Source: Bacillota bacterium (GTDB taxonomy: Bacteria; Bacillota; UBA994; UBA5500). From it: a stretch of DNA of 64,000 nt. This document shows, piece by piece, positions 16,054 to 22,857 of this stretch. A program made the position numbers and the translations under genes. The notes under the pieces are model-generated. The model did no database searches. It had not been told where the DNA came from and worked only from the letters and a program-made list of their open reading frames with translations. The stretch spans positions 115,393-179,392 of the forward strand of contig JAEZJZ010000078.1 of assembly GCA_023436245.1 (NCBI GenBank), read 5' to 3'. Within the stretch, counting starts at the first letter, position 1. Each line of letters opens with the position of its first letter.

Positions 16054-17525
16054 TCCATTATTGGCATAAGAAGAGTGATATCAAAGCCAGGGTGTATATC
16101 CCAAAGTACTATGACCCATTCCTAGTAGACGATCTCCAGTCGCTGAGGGACACTCATGACCTGTTTGTTGTAGAACAGCTTGTTAGCGAGGGTGCCATAT
16201 CAATTAGCACAGGGCACGAGATAGGAAAGCTGGCTTACGGCACAGGTGATATACCATTCATTCGGACATCGGACATATCAAACTGGGAAATCAAGTCCAT
16301 GCCGAAGCAAGGCGTCTCAGAAGAGATCTATCAGGAGTACGCCGAGTCACAGGATATGCAGGTTGGAGACATATTGCTGGTGCGGGATGGAACCTATTTG
16401 ATCGGAACCAACTGCATAGTCACTGAACTTGACAAGAAGTGTCTATATCAGTCGCACATTCTAAAAATCAGGGTCAACGATAAGGCAAAGGTTGATCCTC
16501 GAATACTGTTCCTTGCGTTGAACTCTGACTTGGTTCAGCGTCAGATTCGTAGCTTTCAGTTCACGGCCGATACCATTGACACAATCGGCAACCGTTACCT
16601 CGAGCTGGTGATCCCTATTCCGAAAAGCGCATCAAAGAGGAACGAGCTCTCCGGGAGAATCAGAACCCACTTGGACACACGCGAGCGTGGCAGGGCGTTC
16701 ATAAAGCAAGCCCCAGTTCTAATGGAGGAGGTACTTGAGAGAGGTACAGTTGAGCCAATCCAAGCCTTCATGGAGAAGGACTGGGCAGACATTCTATCTG
16801 ACATGAGTCAGAATACCATTGTCTCTGAGTTTGGCCCCTTTCAGGCATTCTGGCAGCGATCAGGGAGCATTAGGGAAAGAATCTACCTACCTAAGTACTA
16901 CGATCCTGAGATAGTGAGCGAACTTGCTGGCCTGGGAGAGACTTGCAATTGTGTTTCGATTGGCGATCTCGTCAATGACGGCCTGATTCAGTGTTCCACC
17001 GGTGACGAAATCGGCAAGATGGCATATGGAACCGGCGAGATTCCGTTCATCCGGACTAGTGATTTCTCCAGCTGGGAGATCAACCATAACCCAAAGCAAG
17101 GGGTTTCGGATGAGATCTATGAGCAGTATGCCGACTCGCAGGATACCAGGAGCGGCGACATTTTCATCGTGCGTGATGGCACCTATTTGGTAGGGACATC
17201 ATGCATTGTCACTGAGCATGATGCCAAGAGTCTGTACTGTGGAGGAATCTACAAGATTCGTGTCCTGGATGAGTCTGCAATTAGCCCGTGGCTGCTGCTA
17301 GGATTGCTCAACTCGTTCATTGTGAAGCGCCAGATACGAACAAAGCAGTTTACCCGCGACGTCATAGATACACTCGGTCAGCGACTGTTCGAGATTATCC
17401 TGCCGATACCTAAATCAAAGGAAGTGCGCGAGCAGATTTCCGAGCAGGTCAAGGAAATAGTCTTGTCGCGGATAGACGCCCGTCAGGCAATCTCCAAGTT
17501 GGCGGACGAGCTAATAGAGGGATAA
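16050..17525 (+). CDS. hsdS: Restriction-modification specificity subunit with duplicated recognition domains
   Basis: 491-aa HsdS-like protein translationally coupled to the methylase. It has two target-recognition halves that are clear copies of each other. Half 1 (about residues 8-235) has 'YIPKYYDPFLVDDL', 'STGHEIGKLAYGTGDIPFIR', 'VRDGTYLIGTNCIVTE' and 'IPIPKS'. Half 2 (about residues 270-490) has 'YLPKYYDPEIVSEL', 'STGDEIGKMAYGTGEIPFIR', 'VRDGTYLVGTSCIVTE' and 'LPIPKS'. The helical spacer after each is shorter in similarity. Typical HsdS halves share little identity because they read different half-sites; here roughly half or more of the residues match by eye. This predicts two similar half-sites in inverted order. 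The subunit directs both methylation and cutting. Confidence 0.9.
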   Translation: MIHYWHKKSDIKARVYIPKYYDPFLVDDLQSLRDTHDLFVVEQLVSEGAISISTGHEIGKLAYGTGDIPFIRTSDISNWEIKSMPKQGVSEEIYQEYAESQDMQVGDILLVRDGTYLIGTNCIVTELDKKCLYQSHILKIRVNDKAKVDPRILFLALNSDLVQRQIRSFQFTADTIDTIGNRYLELVIPIPKSASKRNELSGRIRTHLDTRERGRAFIKQAPVLMEEVLERGTVEPIQAFMEKDWADILSDMSQNTIVSEFGPFQAFWQRSGSIRERIYLPKYYDPEIVSELAGLGETCNCVSIGDLVNDGLIQCSTGDEIGKMAYGTGEIPFIRTSDFSSWEINHNPKQGVSDEIYEQYADSQDTRSGDIFIVRDGTYLVGTSCIVTEHDAKSLYCGGIYKIRVLDESAISPWLLLGLLNSFIVKRQIRTKQFTRDVIDTLGQRLFEIILPIPKSKEVREQISEQVKEIVLSRIDARQAISKLADELIEG

Positions 17526-17655
17526 CGGACGCTCGGTTGACGATCGATACACCAGCGAGGCCACGGAGCCTGCTGAACTGATACCTAGACATGATCGCAG
17601 AGCGAATCTCCAATCATTGGGCACATCCTGAGAATCTTTGGGAGGCTGATTCCTC

Positions 17656-18696
17656 ATGCCTGTATGGCTTATTCGCGCGGGTGCGCACGGAGAGTATGAA
17701 AGCAAGTTTGTGCAGGAGAGCAGGATCTACGCAACGTGGGACAACCTCAACGCCGACTTAAGAAGGATGAACCACAAGGGTGATCTGATCTCCCTTATGG
17801 CCGAGAGATACCCTGACGCAAAGAAGAAGGCAGTCCAGAACTGGGCGAGTCAGGTCTGGCCTTTCGCCCATGAGATTAGCAAAGGCGATCTGGTTGTTCT
17901 TCCGTTGAAGTCACAACCAGCGATACAGATCGGAGAGGTAGTGAGCGATTATCGCTTTGAGGCTGCCGGACCAAGCCCGTTCTATCATTGGCGGTCCGTG
18001 AAGTGGATAGGTGAGGCGATTCCGCGAGCCAACTTTGGTCAGGACCTTCTTTACTCTTTTGGCGCATTTATGACAATCTGCCGTATACAGCGAAATAACG
18101 CTGAAGAACGTATAGTTGCAATGCGCACCAATGGCTGGAAGAAAGAGAATCTGGCTGTCATCAGTGCTGCCACTCCAACGTCAGTCATCCAGGATGAAGC
18201 TGGCGCCGACAACACAGATCTTGAGGTACTGGCGCGTGACCAAATAGCTCAACTTATCTCAGCTAGGTTCAAGGGGCATAACCTGACCCGCCTGGTAGAC
18301 GCGATTCTTAGGTCGCAAGGGTATGTCACTTATGTCAGTCCTGAAGGGCCGGATGGCGGAGTGGACATTCTTGCCGGCGCCGGCCCGCTGGGGTTTGGCG
18401 CTCCGCGTCTCTGTGTTGAAGTGAAGTCTGGTGACGCACCTATTGATAGACCCAGTGTGGATAAGCTGCTGGGAGCTGTCGCCAAGTTTGGTGCACAGGA
18501 GGGGCTGTTCGTGTCCTGGAGCGGGTTCAAGAGCAACGTGCAGAAAGAGTTGGCTGCCAGCTTCTTTCGGGTAAGGCTTTGGACCCAGACAGAGCTGCTA
18601 GAAGCGTTGTTTGCCAACTATGACAAACTGGATGAAGATATCAAAGCGGAGCTACCCTTGAAGCGATTTTGGACAGTGGCTGTTCAGAACGAGTAG
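17656..18696 (+). CDS. COG4127-like endonuclease: EVE-like N-terminus + Mrr_cat
   Basis: 346-aa protein from ATG 17656 (GGGAGG 10 bases upstream), 130 bases after the specificity gene. The N-terminal part (about residues 1-150, 'VWLIRAGAHGEYE', 'KGDLVVLPLKSQPAIQIGEV') resembles the EVE/PUA-like module of COG4127 restriction proteins, which can read modified bases. Residues about 205-320 are an Mrr-type PD-(D/E)XK nuclease: 'GYVTYVSPEGPDGGVDILAG' with catalytic Asp, 'CVEVKSG' with Glu-x-Lys, then 'FVSWSGF'. Such enzymes are usually modification-dependent (type IV). Next to an active methyltransferase it must avoid the host's own marks, or it may target phage-modified DNA. Family call is strong; the ligand is unknown. 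Confidence 0.83.
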   Translation: MPVWLIRAGAHGEYESKFVQESRIYATWDNLNADLRRMNHKGDLISLMAERYPDAKKKAVQNWASQVWPFAHEISKGDLVVLPLKSQPAIQIGEVVSDYRFEAAGPSPFYHWRSVKWIGEAIPRANFGQDLLYSFGAFMTICRIQRNNAEERIVAMRTNGWKKENLAVISAATPTSVIQDEAGADNTDLEVLARDQIAQLISARFKGHNLTRLVDAILRSQGYVTYVSPEGPDGGVDILAGAGPLGFGAPRLCVEVKSGDAPIDRPSVDKLLGAVAKFGAQEGLFVSWSGFKSNVQKELAASFFRVRLWTQTELLEALFANYDKLDEDIKAELPLKRFWTVAVQNE

Positions 18697-18815
18697 TACC
18701 GCTGCTCGCTCTAGTATACTGAGCGAAGTGACTCGCAATCGACTCGATAGGGGTGAAGACTGCAGATTGACCTAGATGGGCAGAGCCAGAGCTGCTCGCT
18801 GGAGGATTGAGGAAC

Positions 18816-19811
18816 ATGGATCCATGGGATAACCTCCCTGAACTGAACAAGAAGGCAGAACGGTATCTGAAGAAGGCTCAGGATCTTTTGATGTACTGCA
18901 CAACATGCCAACCCTATGATCAGGGGCCTGTATGGGTCTTGGGTGAAGAGACGACTGTTGACGAGCTCTTTGATATCGTTGCCTGCCCTGAGGCCTACAG
19001 GGATGACATCGCGGCGCACCTCCAATGCCCTAGCTGCGGCGCAATGATCTCCGATAGATATGCCGACATTGGTTTGGAGGACCGGTATGCCAGACACGCC
19101 GAGCAAACATATGAGCGTGCGGTCAAGCGCTACCGCCGGAGGATCGATGCTCTGCGTGAACACCTGAACCACTTTCCCTCACTTGCCCTACACAACGCCT
19201 TCGCGAGAACGCTCTTGGCGGAGATAACTGGGAAGAGAGCCGAGAGTGTCTGCATCTCCGAAAGGAGATGGTTCCGCTCTCGGAACCTCGAGGGGGCCAA
19301 GGTATTTGAGTGCGAGAACATGTGGGCTCCGAGTGAAGGGCTGTCACCTGGCGGCCGATTTCATCATGCAGGGCAAAGTGTGCTTTATGTTGCAGACTCC
19401 AAGGAACTAGCGATCAGGGAATCGCTTGCCAGAGCTGACGAGCCATCACTGATTTGGTATCAGGAGTACTCTCTCGAATCAGATTTGGAGGACGTACTCG
19501 ACCTTAGGTATGATTGGGAAAACTATGGACAGATGTCCAATGGTCTTCTTGCCGCCTTGCTGGCCAGTGGAGTCTTGTCAGAACCTGTGGCTGACAGAAG
19601 CAACAAATGGCAACCGCAATACTTTATAACACGCTTCATAGCGGATTGCGCAAAACTGTCTGGCTATAAAGGCATCATTTACACATCTACGAAATACGAC
19701 GGAACTAATCTGGCAGTGTTTGATAGTGCCAATCTTTTCGTGTCGGTTGGAAAGCCTCAGGTATACATCTATCGTCCTTCCGAGCAGACAGTGTTCCGAT
19801 TCAGCATATAG
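18816..19811 (+). CDS. RES-domain protein with zinc-knuckle N-terminus (toxin-like)
   Basis: 331 aa from ATG 18816, with GGAGG 10 bases upstream; an in-frame TTG at 18807 is less well placed. The N-terminal half has two Cys pairs, 'CTTC' (about residue 28) and 'CPSC' (about residue 72), within the HEPN/RES N-terminal-domain arrangement. The C-terminal half is a RES domain: 'SPGGRFHHAGQSVLYVAD' followed by 'ELAIRESLA'. RES proteins are ADP-ribosyltransferase-fold enzymes; toxin members degrade NAD+. No Xre-type antitoxin gene, the usual partner, is found beside it, so it may instead act as an abortive effector controlled by the island. It is the last gene before the broken ATPase. Confidence 0.8.
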   Translation: MDPWDNLPELNKKAERYLKKAQDLLMYCTTCQPYDQGPVWVLGEETTVDELFDIVACPEAYRDDIAAHLQCPSCGAMISDRYADIGLEDRYARHAEQTYERAVKRYRRRIDALREHLNHFPSLALHNAFARTLLAEITGKRAESVCISERRWFRSRNLEGAKVFECENMWAPSEGLSPGGRFHHAGQSVLYVADSKELAIRESLARADEPSLIWYQEYSLESDLEDVLDLRYDWENYGQMSNGLLAALLASGVLSEPVADRSNKWQPQYFITRFIADCAKLSGYKGIIYTSTKYDGTNLAVFDSANLFVSVGKPQVYIYRPSEQTVFRFSI

Positions 19812-19862
19812 CAATCCAGATTCCAGTTTGCCTGGTGTAGCATTGTCCGCGTTCGACTCTGA

Positions 19863-20894
19863 CACCATCTGTGTATTCTTCATGCGCTAAAGGGTGGTCC
19901 CGGCGTCGGCAAGTCCAGTTTCATGCGTTGGATCGGGCAAGCGATGCGTGAACGTGGCTACGATATCGAGGAGCACAACTGTTCTTCAGACAACGGGTCC
20001 CTGGATGGCGTGAAGATCCCGGCGATCGGGGTTACTCTGCTAGACGGAACTGCACCGCACGTAGTCGACCCTAAGAACCCGGGCGCAGTGGACAGCATCA
20101 TCCACCTCGGCGATTACTGGAATGAGGAAGGCATTCGTGCCCACAAGGCCGAGATAGTTGCGGCCATTGCTCGCAACGGCTTCCTGTTCCGCCGCGCCTA
20201 CGGCTACCTGCGCGCAGCCAAGGGCTACAACGATGAGTTGGAAGCATACATAAGGGAGACAGGAGCGCTGGATGTGGCTGGGCTGAACCGGCTGGCGGCT
20301 GACACCATCAGCGGCATTTTCGCTGCGGCCCCGGCAAAGGATGGGGCAGCGAAGGAGCGCCATCTCTTTGCCAGTGCCATCACGCCCGGAGGCATGGTCA
20401 ACTATCTGTCCACCATCGTCGGCGACCTTGACCGCCGCGTGTTGGTGCAGGGACGCCCCGGCAGCGGTCGCACCACCATCGTGCAGAAGGTGATGTCCGC
20501 AGCCGTCGAGCTGGGGTATGATGTGGAGGCTTACCACTGCGCGCTGAGTCCAGAGCGCATCGACCATGTCGTCATCCCCGAGCTTTCTGTGGCCGTGATG
20601 AACGCCAGCGAGCCGCACTCCTACGGCCCCGGGACCAATGATTGGGTGATCGACACCATGCAGTACGTCGATTGGGCCAAGTTGGCCAGCTTCGACCATG
20701 ACATTCTTCGCCTGACCAGGCTGTACCACGAGGCCTTGGACTCTGCCGTCTGCATGATCGCCCGCGCCAAGAAGAACCACGACCAGATCGAGACCTACTA
20801 CGTGCCGCACATGGATTTCGCCGCTGTCACCAAGCGCCGCGAGCAGGTGCTGCAGCGCATTTTGCAGATCGCGGCCCGGGTGGAGACTAAGTAG
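19863..20894 (+). pseudogene. 5'-truncated double P-loop ATPase (PRK06851-like)
   Basis: The open frame runs from just after a TGA (19860-19862). It reads 'LHALKGGPGVGKSSFMRW', so the first Walker A is present, yet no ATG, GTG or TTG precedes it; the first start (ATG 19923) falls just after the P-loop. Family members I know of have about 30 more residues before this motif. The rest is intact: 'SSDNGSLDGVKIPAI', 'VDPKNPGAVDSIIHLGDYW', and a second domain with P-loop 'GRPGSGRTT' in which the usual Lys is Arg. RES-gene sequence ends only about 50 bases upstream, so the gene looks cut by the island's insertion. A non-standard start could still rescue it, but a disrupted gene is the better reading. 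Confidence 0.75.
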
Positions 20895-20919
20895 AGTCGA
20901 CCTCAGTTTCGGTAAGTTG

Positions 20920-20951
20920 AAGGGCAGGCCCTGCCACTGGGGCCTGCCCTT
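20920..20951. terminator. Strong hairpin after ATPase remnant
   Basis: AAGGGCAGGCCC (20920-20931) pairs perfectly with GGGCCTGCCCTT (20940-20951) around an 8-base loop. The flanking T-content is weak on both sides. It probably stops plus-strand transcription between the ATPase remnant and the convergent minus-strand gene at 21005. Confidence 0.5.
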
Positions 20952-21004
20952 CATGTTGTGCCCGGTCTCTCCGCCCAGGTTCGCTTGAGTTCGCGAAACT
21001 GCGC

Positions 21005-21313
21005 TCAGCAGTTGCTCATGAAGTCTTCTTCATCCAAATCTTCGTCCGACTCATAAATGGAGAGATCGGCAGTCTCCTTCGCCAGATAGCCGATGATCAA
21101 CCATGTGCAATCCTTTGTTTTGGCGAGTTCCAGAGCGGCCAACAAACTTGGTTCATGTTCGGACACCGTGTAGGATGATACATGCAGCATCCAGCCCTCT
21201 CCATTCAATGAAAACGCACTGGGTTTGGCCTCGGCCTCAAGGCGGTTTCGCAGTTCATGATGCGCCTGCTTCGAGATGTTGTTCCAACCAACTTCCAATA
21301 CCTTTGACACCAT
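21005..21313 (-). CDS. Hypothetical protein, 102 aa, acidic C-terminus
   Basis: ATG 21313 on the minus strand follows GGGAGG at about 9 bases. The predicted soluble alpha/beta protein begins 'MVSKVLEVGWNNISKQA' and ends with an acidic tail ('YESDEDLDEEDFMSNC'). No known domain is recognised and no membrane segment is visible. It is separated from the LytTR regulator by about 180 bases and shares its direction. Coding is supported by start context and normal amino-acid composition only. Confidence 0.55.
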   Translation of the reverse strand: MVSKVLEVGWNNISKQAHHELRNRLEAEAKPSAFSLNGEGWMLHVSSYTVSEHEPSLLAALELAKTKDCTWLIIGYLAKETADLSIYESDEDLDEEDFMSNC

Positions 21314-21494
21314 TTGCGCTTACCTCCCTCCTGACTTCGCACGTGTTTGTCCAGAAGAACACCCAACGCAGCACCCAGAGCTGCGGTATGCTTGGTTTTC
21401 CCCCAGGGCTGTCAGGCCGTCAGGTCATGCTCCCCAAACGCATAGCGCAGAATCTGCAGGGCAGCTACGATCATTCTCCTGTACCTGCCTCGTC

Positions 21495-22220
21495 TCACGG
21501 TAGGTACTCCGCTTCCCGGAAGAGCCACTGGGTGTAGGCGGTTCGCACCTGCGGATAGGCTGCTCGGGACACTGGCACCCGCCGTCCAGCCAGGGTGATC
21601 AGTTCGTTCGGTCGCAGTTCCTGCACCCACTGCAGGTTCACCAGGTAGGAGCGATGCACCTTGATGAAGCCTGGACGTGTCAGTAGCGCGCGCTCGAACT
21701 CGGACAGATTACCAGATACCTGCTTTGAGCTGCCATCGGTCAGCCCGAAGTAGAGCTGCTTGGCATTGACCTCCAGGTACTCTATCCTCCCATATGGCAG
21801 GCTGAACATGCCGGATTGCGTTCTGACGCGCAGTGCTTCTTCCGGTCTACGCAAATTGTCCCTCAACCGGTCAAGGATGGGAAAGAGCTTCTCCGGCGAG
21901 GCTGGCTTCAGCAGGTAGTGATGCGCCCGCACACTGTAGCTTTCCACCGCAAATTCCGGCGTAGAGGTCAGGAAGACAATCTCCACCTGGCTGTTGAACT
22001 CCCGCACTTCGTGGGCGGCCTGCATCCCGTTCAGCCCTGGCATCAGGACATCCAGCAACAGCAAGTCGTACTGCTCGCTCTGCATGGAGGCCAGCAGTTC
22101 CAGCGCACTTTGGAAGCTGAGGTAGCTGAGCTCTGCCTTACGCTCGCGTCGGTATGCTTCTACTAGGGACGCGATTCGTAGCAGTTCTTGCTTGTCATCG
22201 TCGCAAATGGCAATCCGCAA
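21495..22220 (-). CDS. LytTR-family response regulator
   Basis: 241 aa. TTG 22220 is chosen because AGGAG (22229-22233) lies 8 bases upstream; a longer in-frame start at 22310 adds residues not expected for the family. The receiver domain (residues 1-125) shows the acidic pair in 'AICDDDK', the phospho-acceptor Asp at residue 57 ('LLLLDVLMPG'), the Thr/Ser switch in 'VFLTSTPEF' and Lys in 'LLKPASP'. The LytTR DNA-binding domain (about 135-241) has 'IEYLEVNAKQLYF', 'FIKVHRSYLVNL' and 'VSRAAYPQV'. No sensor kinase gene is in the window, so its partner is elsewhere. It is divergent from the LemA-like small gene. Confidence 0.9.
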   Translation of the reverse strand: MRIAICDDDKQELLRIASLVEAYRRERKAELSYLSFQSALELLASMQSEQYDLLLLDVLMPGLNGMQAAHEVREFNSQVEIVFLTSTPEFAVESYSVRAHHYLLKPASPEKLFPILDRLRDNLRRPEEALRVRTQSGMFSLPYGRIEYLEVNAKQLYFGLTDGSSKQVSGNLSEFERALLTRPGFIKVHRSYLVNLQWVQELRPNELITLAGRRVPVSRAAYPQVRTAYTQWLFREAEYLP

Positions 22221-22390
22221 ATCTACTGCTCCTCTCGCCGAAATATCCAAGTCCATGTTACTACATTTTCTGCTCGGATTGACCGCACTAGTTCTCCATT
22301 CAGGCCGCATTCCACTACCGTTCAGGCCAAGGACGGTTTTGGGGCGGCTTTTTTATCTATGCTTTTTCTAGAGCAACAGCGAGAAAGGGG

Positions 22391-22732
22391 ATGGGTTCGG
22401 TGCCGACAATCATCGCTTGCCTGATTGCGGGTATCTGCGCGGCCGGATTCGTGACCATCTGGTTCACGACCGCCTACCGCGAACTCTGGGTAAAGCGTAC
22501 TAGCCTGGCTGATCTGCGGGAGCAAATGTGCCTGCACGAGCGCTTGTTCTCTCAGGTGAGGGATGGCCCCGACACCCAGTCCGCTGCGCGGATGCTGGCC
22601 ACCAGCCGCATGCTCTGCCGGGAAGCCGCCAAGACGTACAACGCCGTCCTGCATAGGCCCATGAACCGGATTCCAGCTCTGCTGCTGGGGTTCCGGGATG
22701 CGGAGGAAGCGGGTGCAGGCGGAGAGCGCTGA
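22391..22732 (+). CDS. Small membrane protein with a LemA-like C-terminal motif
   Basis: 113-aa protein starting ATG 22391 behind GAAAGGGG. An N-terminal hydrophobic segment (about residues 5-27) is followed by a helical body ending 'KTYNAVLHRPMNRIPALLLG'. That resembles the 'YN..v..fP..liA..lGF' ending of LemA-family membrane proteins, but the protein is shorter than usual LemA (about 180 aa), so it is either a reduced form or only similar in pattern. It lies 120 bases upstream of the SLH repeat protein and is divergent from the LytTR regulator. Function is unknown. Confidence 0.55.
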   Translation: MGSVPTIIACLIAGICAAGFVTIWFTTAYRELWVKRTSLADLREQMCLHERLFSQVRDGPDTQSAARMLATSRMLCREAAKTYNAVLHRPMNRIPALLLGFRDAEEAGAGGER

Positions 22733-22857
22733 CCTGCCACGATTTTGGATTGGTCCAATGTCTGGCGTATTGCCTGGGAGCGGTGCGCTTTTCGCGGCAG
22801 CTTGCAACTGAGCATGGTAGCCATGGAGTAATAATTGGAGAAAAAGGGAGGAGCTAG

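Noticed and set aside
20040..20954. 304-codon open frame on the minus strand opposite the ATPase remnant
   Set aside because: It is the antisense of a frame with clear ATPase motifs; its composition (many His, Gln, Val) and lack of a ribosome site mark it as a shadow.
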